A stretch of DNA of 64,000 bases from Paracoccus beibuensis (GTDB taxonomy: Bacteria; Pseudomonadota; Alphaproteobacteria; Rhodobacterales; Rhodobacteraceae). Below are positions 1 to 8,340 of this stretch, piece by piece. The notes beneath the pieces are model-generated. The model was not told where the DNA came from. It worked only from the letters and a program-made list of their open reading frames with translations, and searched no databases. Position 1 is the first letter of the stretch, and each line of letters opens with the position of its first letter. Position numbers and translations under genes: made by a program. The stretch is from positions 1 to 64,000 of the forward strand of contig NZ_JAOTBD010000016.1 of the NCBI RefSeq assembly GCF_026162625.1, written 5' to 3'.

Positions 1-226
1 TCCGTCTAGGGAACCGCCGGTTCCCCCACGCAAGGCCCCCGAGCGGCGTCAGGGGGGGTGTCCCCGTCCTTCCTCCGCGGCTTACGCGCTCCGTGCAGGC
101 CGGGTGATCCCCCTCCCCCCCCTTCCTTGTCGGAAACCTTGCGCGGGTCCCCCTCCTGCCCTCGCCGGGAGGCAGGGTTTCAGGAGAGGGCCGCTTCGCG
201 GTCCTCGCCAGAAACCCCGCCCGATT
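1..226. repeat. ardC leader repeat, copy 1
   Basis: This GC-rich non-coding block precedes ardC and recurs at 5129-5353 with a single visible difference, one C fewer in a C-run. It may extend left of the window. It is dense in hairpins: an arm pair CCTGCC/GGCAGG, a GGAACC/GGTTCC near the start, and an 11-bp palindrome CCGATTATCGG at 221-231. The lower part (221-277, including the ribosome site and start codon of ardC) recurs once more at 27491-27547. A leader or promoter role is inferred from position. Confidence 0.9.
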
Positions 227-271
227 ATCGGCACAAGACCGGAACGGGCATCACCACAAGGAAGGCCAAGC

Positions 272-1162
272 ATGGCTGACAAGTTCGACCTCTACGCCCA
301 CGTCACCGACAGCATCATTGCCAGCATCGAAGCGGGCACCCCGGCATGGCGCAAGCCGTGGACCGGCGAAAAGGGTGGCGCACCCTTCCCGCTGCGGAGC
401 AACGGCGAACCCTATTCCGGCATCAACGTCCTGATGTTGTGGCTTGCCGCCGACGCCAAAGGCTACCGCGCCGCCCGTTGGTTTACCTACAAGCAGGCCC
501 AAGAGGCAGGCGGACAGGTCCGCAAAGGCGAGAAATCGTCAACTGTTGTCAAATACGGCACCTTTGAACGCGAGGACGCGGAGACGGGCGAGGAACGCCG
601 CCTGCCTTACCTGAAAGCCTACCGCGTGTTTAACGCCGAGCAGATCGACGGCCTGCCCGCCGAATACTACGGCACCCCCGCCGAGCCTGCCCGCGACCTT
701 GGCACCGAGACCGACCCCACCCTTGACGCCTTTTTCGCGGCGACCGGCGCGGACATTTGCACCAGCGACGAGCCGCAAGCCTACTACAACCCCGGCGAGG
801 ACTTCATTCACATGCCGCCGATTGCGACGTTCCACAGCGCCGCAGGCTACTACGCCACGCTTGCGCATGAAGCCTGCCACATGACCGGTCACAAGAGCCG
901 CCTTGACCGCTTTTCCCGCTTCACCGACCGCAAGGCTTACGCGTTCGAGGAACTGATTGCCGAGATTGGCAACTGCATGACCTGCGCCCGGCTTGGCCTG
1001 ACCCCCGATTTTGACCAGTCGGGGGCCTATGTCCAGAGCTGGCTGCGCGCGTTGAAGGACGACAAGCGGCTGATCTTCAAAGCCGCCAGCGAGGCGCAGA
1101 AGGCCGCCGAATGGCTGATGAAGGGCCAGCAGGTCGAGGCAGAAGAAAAGAGGGCCGCATGA
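272..1162 (+). CDS. ardC: ArdC-family antirestriction protein
   Basis: The protein has about 296 residues and matches the ArdC family: an N-terminal ssDNA-binding domain (from about residue 5) followed by a zincin-like metallopeptidase domain with the zinc motif HEACH at about residues 199-203. ArdC proteins enter with conjugative DNA and protect the incoming strand from host restriction. I chose the ATG at 272 because it has a purine-rich ribosome site (aaggaagg) and begins with the family-typical residues; an upstream in-frame ATG at 104 would translate the leader repeat. It overlaps the next gene by ATGA. The hairpin-rich leader upstream suggests expression early in transfer, which is inference. 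Confidence 0.88.
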   Translation: MADKFDLYAHVTDSIIASIEAGTPAWRKPWTGEKGGAPFPLRSNGEPYSGINVLMLWLAADAKGYRAARWFTYKQAQEAGGQVRKGEKSSTVVKYGTFEREDAETGEERRLPYLKAYRVFNAEQIDGLPAEYYGTPAEPARDLGTETDPTLDAFFAATGADICTSDEPQAYYNPGEDFIHMPPIATFHSAAGYYATLAHEACHMTGHKSRLDRFSRFTDRKAYAFEELIAEIGNCMTCARLGLTPDFDQSGAYVQSWLRALKDDKRLIFKAASEAQKAAEWLMKGQQVEAEEKRAA

Positions 1163-1338
1163 GCGGCCCCCACCCCCTGCCCCACCTGTCCTGCCGCAAA
1201 TGCGGCAGGAGCAACCCTTGGGTTTATTTCGCGCCGGTTGTGGTCGAGGGAACCGGAACGTGCATCTGCATGGATTGCGCCACGGCGCGCGGCTGGCTGG
1301 ATGCGGCCGGAAACCTCAAGCCGGGAGTCGCGCTTTGA
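1159..1338 (+). CDS. Small zinc-ribbon-like protein
   Basis: This 59-residue protein is translationally coupled to ardC through the ATGA overlap. It has two CxxC pairs (CRKC near residue 11 and CICMDC near residues 34-39), the usual layout of a small zinc ribbon. No catalytic motif is visible and I do not recognise a named family. Zinc binding is inferred from the cysteine spacing. It is probably an accessory gene of the ardC operon. Confidence 0.6.
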   Translation: MSGPHPLPHLSCRKCGRSNPWVYFAPVVVEGTGTCICMDCATARGWLDAAGNLKPGVAL

Positions 1339-1499
1339 CGACCTACGAGATCCGCGACGACCCCGACGACCTGCCCATCATCTGCGCCACCTTGGCCGAA
1401 GCGGAGCGGCGCGGCAGTCGCCGCGCCGCCCGCCTTGGCATCGAGGTTCTGATTTATGAAATTGACCCGCGCGGAGAGCGGCTTATCTGCGTGATCTAA
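1335..1499 (+). CDS. Small hypothetical protein, end of the ardC operon
   Basis: A 54-residue acidic and basic protein whose most likely start is the TTG at 1335, which overlaps the preceding stop codon (TTGA). The overlap and the terminator right after the gene argue that it is the last gene of the ardC operon. It has no signal peptide or membrane segment and I recognise no family. Its function is unknown. Confidence 0.5.
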   Translation: MTTYEIRDDPDDLPIICATLAEAERRGSRRAARLGIEVLIYEIDPRGERLICVI

Positions 1500-1505
1500 C
1501 CCCCA

Positions 1506-1527
1506 CCCCCGCGCCAGCGGGGGTTCC
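1506..1527 (+). terminator. Probable rho-independent terminator after the ardC operon
   Basis: Perfect 7-bp arms CCCCCGC and GCGGGGG enclose a 4-base loop, followed by a short T-containing tail. It lies directly after the third gene of the ardC operon. The T-run is weak, so termination strength is uncertain. Confidence 0.55.
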
Positions 1528-1678
1528 TTCACCAATCATGTTGACCAGGTGGGGCGGGGCCGTCGAGCCGGCCCCGCCCCACCTGATCCTGCGCTATCCG
1601 CGCGGGAGCCGCGTTCGCGGCAAAACGGAGACGGCTGCGCCGTCACCTGAAACATCATGGGAGTTGAACCAGCCCGCT

Positions 1679-2167
1679 CTAGGTCAGGTTATACTTTCGG
1701 GACGGGCACAAACCATCTTTCCGCCAGCCGGAATCAAATACGGCGATGCGGCCACAAGACGGCCATGCCAGCTTCCACCGAGCTTCCCGACGCAGGCGGC
1801 GGGCGTCATCGAGCATGGCCCGTGCCACATCATCAAGAGTGAACCCGTCACCCAAGACAAACCACTCGCTAGACTTGGCAAAATCGCGTTCGGCAAGCTG
1901 CTTGGCGCTTTCCAGGCATCGGCTTTCGAGGCTGTAGGCATGGGGCATCTGGATCGTCTGCACGATCAAAAGCCGCTTCTCCAAACCGCGCGCCAGCTCC
2001 TTGCGCCGGTCGGTTGTTTTCCGCTGCGTGAACCCGATCTTGAACCGTTGCGGGTGCCGCTCATCGCAGTTGAGATAGACCGTGCCCCACGGCACGGCGC
2101 GGCGGAACCATCGGACCTTGAGGCTGCCGCGAGACTTTGGCGAGGCTGTCAATCCCCTGCCCGCCAT
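1679..2167 (-). CDS. GIY-YIG-like (T5orf172/Mug113) domain protein
   Basis: The 162-residue product contains the GIY-YIG-superfamily pattern seen in T5orf172/Mug113 proteins: a VYLN strand, then KIGFT about a dozen residues later, and a downstream helix with ESRCLESAKQ. Proteins of this family are predicted nucleases of phages and mobile elements. The ATG at 2167 overlaps the 3' end of the upstream PIN gene by 19 nt, so the three leftward genes (antitoxin, PIN toxin, this gene) form one operon. Whether it belongs to the toxin-antitoxin function or is a passenger is not clear. Confidence 0.62.
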   Translation of the reverse strand: MAGRGLTASPKSRGSLKVRWFRRAVPWGTVYLNCDERHPQRFKIGFTQRKTTDRRKELARGLEKRLLIVQTIQMPHAYSLESRCLESAKQLAERDFAKSSEWFVLGDGFTLDDVARAMLDDARRLRREARWKLAWPSCGRIAVFDSGWRKDGLCPSRKYNLT

Positions 2168-2592
2168 GCGGCCCACTCCTTTTCCGTGATCTGGTCGATG
2201 GCCAGATTGCAATGCAGGACCGGCAGGCGAAGTGACTCTGCTGCTGCCAAGGATAAGCAGGTTTCCGTTGGAAGCTGTGCCGTGTGATCCGTCAGCTTCC
2301 CAAACCGCGCCGCCAACCTGCACCCATCTGCCGCGATGCGCGGGCTGATCGCGACTTCATAGACGTTGAGAACCTGGAGCAAGCTGTCGAATATCTCGGT
2401 TGCCAACTCAATCCCTTCAGCCGAGACGCCGCGCGTGTCCGCGCGGCTTTCGGCCAGGGCCATAACCACATCGAGGCGCACACTGGCCGAGGTCTTGCAT
2501 TGCCTGCGGCTGCCCTTGATCTTTTCCACTAACAAGGCCGCGTCAGCAGTGTTGCCAAGGATGGCGAGGAAGGCAGAACTATCAACGAACAT
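2149..2592 (-). CDS. VapC-like PIN-domain protein
   Basis: This 147-residue protein has PIN-domain layout: MFVDSSAFLA at the N-terminus with the first acidic residue at D4, and a C-terminal block containing TETC and LPVLHCNLAID. VapC toxins are Mg-dependent RNases that cut tRNA or rRNA. The acidic set looks altered: the usual second-position Glu appears as Asp (RLDVV) and the usual GDC appears as TETC, so catalytic competence is uncertain. Start at 2592 overlaps the antitoxin gene by 11 nt, the usual antitoxin-first VapBC arrangement. Confidence 0.75.
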   Translation of the reverse strand: MFVDSSAFLAILGNTADAALLVEKIKGSRRQCKTSASVRLDVVMALAESRADTRGVSAEGIELATEIFDSLLQVLNVYEVAISPRIAADGCRLAARFGKLTDHTAQLPTETCLSLAAAESLRLPVLHCNLAIDQITEKEWAAWRAGD

Positions 2593-2818
2593 CAGCGTTC
2601 GCCCCCGGTGGAACAATTCGCGACGACTTGAAGCCGTAGCTTTTCAGCTTCTCTTGCAGGGCCTCTATCCGATCCTCGATGGTCAGGGCGGACTTTTGCC
2701 GCTCGATCTCATTCTGGATCGCCAGCCGCACGGCTTCGGTCTTGTTGGCACCCATCATTTCCGCCAGCGTTTCCGCTAGGTCGTTCACGCTTTCATCGCG
2801 GATCGAAAGTTTACCCAT
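2582..2818 (-). CDS. VapB-type antitoxin (Rv0623/PSK_trans_fac-like)
   Basis: A 78-residue protein beginning MGKLSIRDESV with the KTEAVR helix typical of Rv0623-type VapB antitoxins, a ribbon-helix-helix-like DNA-binding fold. The charged C-terminal half (EDRIEALQEKL) would wrap the toxin. It lies first in the operon and would autoregulate it. The short upstream interval separates it from a rightward gene. Confidence 0.8.
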   Translation of the reverse strand: MGKLSIRDESVNDLAETLAEMMGANKTEAVRLAIQNEIERQKSALTIEDRIEALQEKLKSYGFKSSRIVPPGANADVR

Positions 2819-2901
2819 GTGCGCTCCAATCTGTATGCACAGTATTTACATTTTAGTATATGCGCATGCACATTGGTCCGACAAGTTAGGACAGGTGAGC
2901 C

Positions 2902-3201
2902 ATGCTACCTGAGACGCTTTTAGGTCGCGTCCGCTTCCTACTGGTGCAGCCGGTGGACGCTATTCGCTACGCCCAAGAGACACCTGCCGACGAGCTAGGT
3001 GATCTGAAGGCTGCGGCTTTCCTGCTGCTGGCTTTCAACCTTGCTGCTGCTATGTCGGTTTATCAGTATGGTGACATGCTGGATGCCGTTCCGGGCATCG
3101 GCGCGAGCCTGCACACCATCCTGATCTACGCGCAGCGCGTGTTCGACCTTTTTGCGTGGGGCATGTTTTTCTATCTGGTGATCCTGCGCCGCCGCGCCTG
3201 A
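2902..3201 (+). CDS. Small inner-membrane protein
   Basis: A 99-residue protein with three likely membrane segments: around residues 38-52 (AAAFLLLAFNLAAA region), 66-78, and 83-96 (FAWGMFFYLVIL). I do not recognise a family. It begins 83 bp after the divergent antitoxin gene start. Function unknown; similar small membrane proteins are common on conjugative plasmids. Confidence 0.6.
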   Translation: MLPETLLGRVRFLLVQPVDAIRYAQETPADELGDLKAAAFLLLAFNLAAAMSVYQYGDMLDAVPGIGASLHTILIYAQRVFDLFAWGMFFYLVILRRRA

Positions 3202-3264
3202 TCCTTTCTTGCGGAAACAACGCCCCGCTTACCGCGTTTGTCCTTCAAAGTTGTGGAGGCAACG

Positions 3265-3447
3265 ATGACCAAGGAACAGACAAAGCGGGGCCGCGCCCAA
3301 GATCGTCGTCAGGTCGCAGCCGGACAAGATTATGAAGTCCGCTACGAGGCCGAGAAGATGGATGTGTCCAAGGACGAGGTGCGCCAGGCCGTGAAATCTG
3401 AGGGCAACAGCCGCGCCAAGGTCGAGCGCAAGCTGTCCGAGGATTGA
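3265..3447 (+). CDS. DUF3606 family protein
   Basis: This 60-residue, highly charged protein starts at an ATG preceded by GTGGAGG. The segment DVSKDEVRQAVKSEGNSRAKVERKL near the C-terminus is the pattern of the DUF3606 family, small proteins frequent in Alphaproteobacteria. No function is established. It lies 4 nt upstream of the DUF982 gene and is probably co-transcribed with it. Confidence 0.75.
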   Translation: MTKEQTKRGRAQDRRQVAAGQDYEVRYEAEKMDVSKDEVRQAVKSEGNSRAKVERKLSED

Positions 3448-3451
3448 GAAC

Positions 3452-3709
3452 ATGTTGGGCCATGCAGAGGGGCGGCGCACCGTCCGGCCGGTTTCCTATC
3501 AAGAGACGGATAGCCGGTTTCGCATCGTCAACGACGCCAACAGCATGGGCAAGGCCCTGATGGAACATTGCGATCCGGCCGATCCTGCCTACCGGCAGGC
3601 GGCCGGATCGTGCATCGCGCTTGCCGAAGGCACGGCAGAACCGGAACAGGTCCGGGCTGACTTCATCCAGGCTATGACCTCGGCCGGAGTGTTCGTCCGC
3701 GGAGCCTAG
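3452..3709 (+). CDS. DUF982 family protein
   Basis: An 85-residue protein with the DUF982 pattern: an N-terminal RTVRPVSYQE strand, a middle segment around AAGSCIALAEG, and a C-terminal FIQAMTSAGVFV helix. DUF982 proteins are common on rhizobial and rhodobacterial replicons and have no known biochemical role. It begins directly after the DUF3606 gene, which suggests a two-gene unit. Confidence 0.75.
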   Translation: MLGHAEGRRTVRPVSYQETDSRFRIVNDANSMGKALMEHCDPADPAYRQAAGSCIALAEGTAEPEQVRADFIQAMTSAGVFVRGA

Positions 3710-3747
3710 TCACGACCCTCGATGGCGCGACAAACCATATTCGTTCG

Positions 3748-4419
3748 TCATGCTTCAATCGTGATCTTCACCTGATCCGGGCGGACCCCGAATGTCTCGG
3801 CAAGCTGGCGCTTTGCCTCGTTGATGGTCAGAGGCCGGTGCTGTTCTGCGACAGGCGAGGCCGGAAGTCCGGGGCCGTCCTCATCCTCATCCAAGTCACT
3901 CGGAAGAACATCGGTGCCGTTCACGACCAGATCCGTTTCCGCAATCGGCAGGAAGTCCAGACCCAAGCCGCCCCCGACTTGATACACGGGGGTTTCAGCA
4001 TGGGGCAGATAGAGGGGCACCCAAATGCCCCGGCCTACAGGCACGGAATGACCGGCATCGCGCCGTGCTTGATAAGCTAGGTCGAAGCGACGGCGCACTT
4101 CATCTGCCTCGATGAAATGCACCTTAGCCTTAGTCGGGTTTTCCCGGTCATCGACAGACACCGCGACAACCGCATCCACGTCGTCGAGCGTGTTCCACTG
4201 TCGATCATCGAGAGTGCGAGGGAAGGCGATATACTGATCTTGGGAGGTGCGGATCGACACCAGCTTGGTTTGGGAGTCGCGCGTGATGCGTCGAACGCTG
4301 CCCTTTCCCATGCCCGTCGCGCGCTCAACCTTCCAGCCGTCAGCTTCAAGAGCTTCTTGAGCAATTTGGAACAGGCGGGTGCGCATACTTACTTTGTGCG
4401 GGGGGCTCACATTCGTCAT
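3748..4419 (-). CDS. Hypothetical protein, possible nuclease-like N-terminal half
   Basis: A 223-residue soluble protein with two parts. Residues 1-130 alternate strands and helices (RLFQIAQEALEADGWKVER, VSIRTSQDQYIAFPR, VDAVVAVSVDD) in a way that recalls a restriction-nuclease-like fold, though I see no certain catalytic triad. After an acidic linker (DLDEDEDG), a C-terminal piece (TINEAKRQLAETFGVRPDQVKITIEA) recurs in plasmid proteins. The start at 4419 is the first ATG giving the family-like MTNVSPPH. Function not recognised. Confidence 0.6.
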   Translation of the reverse strand: MTNVSPPHKVSMRTRLFQIAQEALEADGWKVERATGMGKGSVRRITRDSQTKLVSIRTSQDQYIAFPRTLDDRQWNTLDDVDAVVAVSVDDRENPTKAKVHFIEADEVRRRFDLAYQARRDAGHSVPVGRGIWVPLYLPHAETPVYQVGGGLGLDFLPIAETDLVVNGTDVLPSDLDEDEDGPGLPASPVAEQHRPLTINEAKRQLAETFGVRPDQVKITIEA

Positions 4420-5128
4420 GAGGTATGTTCCTTTGTGGTGAGGGTGTCTTGTGCGTTTTTTGTTTTGTCGCAGGAACATCCTTAACTCTACTTCATCTTG
4501 TTTGGCAAGATCCATTCTGTCCGAAAGAGAAGTGATTTTGTTTTGGCCGCATCCTTCGTGTCTGTCGGTCTAGGGCTGTCGCCCTGGCCCGCCCGCCCCG
4601 AGGGACCGCGCTCTAGGCTACGGCCGGCTGGCGCCGGCCTTCGCCCCGAGCCTAGACCCCTGCCCCTCCTTTGCGCCTTTTCCCGCGCCGCCTGTCTCGT
4701 CCCGAGCCAGCCCGCGCGGGGGCGCAATAGTCGGTTCAGCGGCCTAGTCTCGGCCCTGCGGGTGACGATCGCTTGCGCGGGAGCCCGGTTGTCCAGCCCG
4801 CAAGGGAACGACCTTGGGAGTGGACGCAGCGGGCCGAAGCAGGCTGTAAGCGAGACCACAGGGATCGAGCGTCAGCCTGTGGGCAACCGGGCGGGCGGTT
4901 GCGTGATCCGGCCAGACCTTCCCACAAGGCAGCTCACGTTCCTTCGCTCTGTGATGGCGCGTCCCGTTCGCAGCCATGCAAGGCCCGCCGCCAGGGCGGC
5001 AGGCTGGAAAGCTCTGGCCGAAGAAGATGCAGAGATCCCCGCGCGTACGCGGTGATCGAGACGCAGGGGGGATTTGGACAGGCCCAAACGCCCCCTGCCT
5101 TCCCTGGGCCACGCGCGAAGGGCGCGTG
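4420..5128. other. GC-rich structured non-coding region
   Basis: I see no convincing gene here; open frames exist on both strands but look like GC-rich noise. The DNA is full of inverted repeats: TCTAGGCT (4612-4619) pairs with AGCCTAGA (4649-4656) around an inner GGCCGGC/GCCGGCC pair, and AGGGC/GCCCT lies near 4572-4585. It runs straight into the second copy of the ardC leader, so it may be part of a longer leading-region regulatory block. Confidence 0.6.
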
Positions 5129-5353
5129 TCCGTCTAGGGAACCGCCGGTTCCCCCACGCAAGGCCCCCGAGCGGCGTCAGGGGGGGTGTCCCCGTCCTTC
5201 CTCCGCGGCTTACGCGCTCCGTGCAGGCCGGGTGATCCCCCTCCCCCCCTTCCTTGTCGGAAACCTTGCGCGGGTCCCCCTCCTGCCCTCGCCGGGAGGC
5301 AGGGTTTCAGGAGAGGGCCGCTTCGCGGTCCTCGCCAGAAACCCCGCCCGATT
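5129..5353. repeat. ardC leader repeat, copy 2, cut at CCGATT
   Basis: 225 bp almost identical to 1-226, differing by one C in a homopolymer. Identity stops abruptly after CCGATT; copy 1 continues with ATCGGCAC and the ardC start, whereas here the sequence changes to unrelated DNA. The missing continuation reappears at 27491, so this copy was probably split by insertion. Confidence 0.92.
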
Positions 5354-5817
5354 GTTTCGTGGCAGATAGTTCTGCCTTTCTGTCAGGCTTTGTGCCTTTC
5401 AGGCTGACCGGCCTAACTGAAGCGGACAGTCAGGGGTCGGCGCAGCATCGACGCGAAGAGCCCATCAGCGGCATTCAGCCAGGCCGCAGCATGGACGGCA
5501 CCTTCGCAGGCGCAGCATCGTGCCCGGCCCTTTGCTGACGGTCAGGACCAACGCCGGGCACCTCAGCACCGGCCCAGAGCCGTCATTCGACCTCCTCACA
5601 AGCATTGTACGATTCGCCTCGGCAACTCCATCATTCCCGACCGTCTCAGTTGATCCCAAAAGCCGCCGTTCGTTTAGATAGTCGCGCCTCATGCTGAGCC
5701 ACGCGCGATGGGCGTAATATTGCCGCCAGTTCGGGTGCGCCCAGGCGGCGCGAGCCACTGCTAGATAAGGAACGACCAACTAATCGCGGAGGATTCGAGA
5801 CAGACGGCAAGTACCCG

Positions 5818-7860
5818 TCAGGAACTGGTGTCGTCCGATATCGGAGCAATCATCTTCCCATCGAATACCAGAAGCTGGCATTCAATACCCTCCAAAAAGC
5901 CCTTTACCTTAGACAAATCCTCACTAGTCGCGATCAGGATCTGAGATCGTCCACCTGCTATCCTAGAAGCCTCCGCCAGCAAACCAGCAACGCTCGCTTC
6001 GGCTGCTTCCTGCTGTCGTGGTTCGTCGAAAACCACTAGGCCCGGATGGTTGGTCTCGCTGCCTTGGGAAACGTCCAGCAGCCCGAGCTGATAGGCCCAC
6101 TTCAATCGCACGCTATCGCTGGCGGATAGCTCAAACCCGATCTCGAAGCCCTCCTTCTCCGGCCGATAGCTGTCGTGCGACACAGTGAGGTCCTTCGCCG
6201 GGAAGGTGCCGAACCCATACCTTACGAGCTGGGACCGGATCGACGCCTCCAGCTTCGACAGCTTGCCGATGTCTTCGTCAGTCAGCCTCGCTTTCGGAAG
6301 GTCGGCGCGTTCCGCCAGCATATCCCGCCAGGTTCGCGCCTGCTCGTTCAACGAATCAAGCTGCTGCTCAAACCGCCCCATCGTGTCGCGGATACGAACC
6401 AGCTCCTGTTCGAGGCGAAGTCGTTCTTCGATGAACGCCGCAGACGCAGCATGTGATGGAGCGATCAGATCGGACTTCAGCGCGCGGAGACGTGCCGACT
6501 TGCCTCTGACGTCCTCGCCCGTCGATACCAGTTCCAAGTCTAGTTCGCGGATCATGGCGGCAGAACGATCAGCGAGCCGCTTGAACACCTTCCTCTGGGC
6601 GCTGAGGTATTCAATGTTGTCCTCAATGGACATCACCGACTCCAATGTTCCTGGTGGCAGAAGCGACTGATCGATCGCCTGCTCACACGTCGGACAGTGG
6701 TTTGGCGAGAGCTCGCGTGAAAGCGTGGAGCCGAAATTCTGGAGTTTCAGCGCGTCCTTGTTCTTTTGAAGATCTTCCTCGAGTTGGGCAATCCGCTGCG
6801 CGGTAGAAGCCTGCTGCACGAGTTCGGCCTGTCGGTCCCGGAAGATCGCTGACCGTTCTGTATTCAATGACATGATCTCAGCGCTGAGTACATCGGCCTC
6901 CGCCGCCGCTCCTTCAACAACACCTTCCACCTCGGGAATAGATTCGTTTTTGAGCGTCTCGAGCAGTTCCGCCAGATCCGCTATGCGCGTCTGCAGACGC
7001 CGCCATTCGCCGTTCTGCTGGTATTCGAGATACGCGTTTTCGACATCGCTTTCTAATGCGGTCGGCGCCATTGGCAGGCGCGCGGCCCTGAACCCTGAGG
7101 CCGTGGCGAGCGCAACGATAGCATCCACTGATTTGGACCAATAGGCTTTTGCCGCACCCATGCGTAATTCGAGGTCTTGGCGCCGACGTTCCGTGTCGTG
7201 GGTATCGAAGGCCATCAGGAACTCAACGGTTCGCCGGTGGACTTCTCTTATCCTGAACTGGGTAGGTATCGCCGCGGGTATCGCAGTCCAACCTACCTTC
7301 TGCTCAACGAAGAACAGCGGGAACAGGGTTTCGACGTAGAGCGGACAGTCACCGCCATCGAACCTCTTCACCGTCGGCAGGCTCCAACTCATGAACTCAG
7401 CCAGGAGCCGGTGGAAGCCGGCCTCCCGCTGAGCGCCGCCTGCATCCATCACGAAGTAGTCGCGGCGGGCGTAGTCGCCGGGGCCTTCGGTCAGCTCAGG
7501 GCCACCAATGACGCTTATGAGCCGTCGATCGCCTTCGGCGATTACGTTGCGCCGCACCGTCATCGTCTGACCACTGGCGTTCTCGATTTCCACGGCGACG
7601 TATGACTCGAGGATCTTATGTTCGACCCCGTTGGCGGGATTCTCGACGTATTCCCGCATCGCATAGGAGAGAGGGATCTCCCGCCTCGGGCTGAGCATCT
7701 GCTCGAGACCTAACGCATAGAGAAATGCATGGAGGATGGTCGACTTGCCAGACGTGTTTGGCGCGTGGAGAACGGTCAGTCCACCGTTGAGCCTAACGTC
7801 GGTTCCGTATAGACCGCCGGTCGTTTCAGCGCGGAGCCTGATATGCTTGATGCGAAGCAT
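5818..7860 (-). CDS. SMC/Rad50-like ATPase of an ABC three-component (ABC-3C) system
   Basis: 680 residues. The Walker A region (HAPNTSGKST) is near residues 33-42, a central coiled coil spans about 240-560 with a zinc-hook-like CPTC near 395, and the Walker B LVVFDEP is near 613. This is the architecture of the SMC-like ATPase of ABC-3C conflict systems, in which the ATPase is thought to sense invading nucleic acid and license an effector. The start codon overlaps the stop of the upstream middle component (TGATG), and the three genes are one leftward operon. The family assignment rests on architecture and gene order. Confidence 0.78.
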   Translation of the reverse strand: MLRIKHIRLRAETTGGLYGTDVRLNGGLTVLHAPNTSGKSTILHAFLYALGLEQMLSPRREIPLSYAMREYVENPANGVEHKILESYVAVEIENASGQTMTVRRNVIAEGDRRLISVIGGPELTEGPGDYARRDYFVMDAGGAQREAGFHRLLAEFMSWSLPTVKRFDGGDCPLYVETLFPLFFVEQKVGWTAIPAAIPTQFRIREVHRRTVEFLMAFDTHDTERRRQDLELRMGAAKAYWSKSVDAIVALATASGFRAARLPMAPTALESDVENAYLEYQQNGEWRRLQTRIADLAELLETLKNESIPEVEGVVEGAAAEADVLSAEIMSLNTERSAIFRDRQAELVQQASTAQRIAQLEEDLQKNKDALKLQNFGSTLSRELSPNHCPTCEQAIDQSLLPPGTLESVMSIEDNIEYLSAQRKVFKRLADRSAAMIRELDLELVSTGEDVRGKSARLRALKSDLIAPSHAASAAFIEERLRLEQELVRIRDTMGRFEQQLDSLNEQARTWRDMLAERADLPKARLTDEDIGKLSKLEASIRSQLVRYGFGTFPAKDLTVSHDSYRPEKEGFEIGFELSASDSVRLKWAYQLGLLDVSQGSETNHPGLVVFDEPRQQEAAEASVAGLLAEASRIAGGRSQILIATSEDLSKVKGFLEGIECQLLVFDGKMIAPISDDTSS

Positions 7861-8339
7861 CAGAACGCTTCCATCTTCATTATCTTCTCCACCACCGTCT
7901 CCGTCGTCAGCTTGCCGACTTCCTCGAGGAACGAGGCTTCATCCTCAAGCAGCTTTTCTTTCCGGATCACCGCCACTGCCTTCTTGCCATCGTCGGACAA
8001 CACCAGGGCCTTGCCTTCCCGAACGAGGACGAGTCCGCTGGCGGCGGCGAACGCCGCTGCCCGATTCACCCCGGGCTCAATGCGCACCGAAAGGTCGGCC
8101 GGTCCTCGACGCCGCGCTAGCACCTCACGCATATGCTGCCGCGATTTCGCTGTACGGCTCAAATGGGAGAGGAAGTGAATCTTTTGCAGACTACACCGCT
8201 GCCCGCGTGATGAGGCCAGAACGAGGAGCAGCAGCGAGACGCCCCAACCGAGGCGCAGGTCGCCGGCGATCGGTTCAGGGCGCTTTGCCACCGAGAAGTT
8301 GCCGGTCAGCTTCGACCGAATGCGATTGGCCTCTTCCAT
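7860..8339 (-). CDS. ABC-3C middle component
   Basis: 159 residues, mostly helical with a winged-helix-like centre (LQKIHFLSHLSR, then a beta-wing around RIEPGVNRAAAFAAASGLVLVREGKALVLSDDG). Proteins of this size between an SMC-like ATPase and a nuclease-like effector are the middle component of ABC-3C systems and probably bridge the two. It starts 1 nt after the effector gene stop and ends in a TGATG overlap with the ATPase gene, so its stoichiometry is likely tied to both. Confidence 0.65.
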   Translation of the reverse strand: MEEANRIRSKLTGNFSVAKRPEPIAGDLRLGWGVSLLLLVLASSRGQRCSLQKIHFLSHLSRTAKSRQHMREVLARRRGPADLSVRIEPGVNRAAAFAAASGLVLVREGKALVLSDDGKKAVAVIRKEKLLEDEASFLEEVGKLTTETVVEKIMKMEAF

Positions 8340-8340
8340 A

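Noticed and set aside
4498..5055. Long open frames on both strands in the structured region
   Set aside because: Arg/Pro/Gly-rich translations without motifs, in several frames at once, explained by high GC and inverted repeats.
5465..5779. Leftward 104-residue frame left of the ABC-3C operon
   Set aside because: No ribosome site or family pattern, and the end overlaps the repeat-like DNA; treated as chance.
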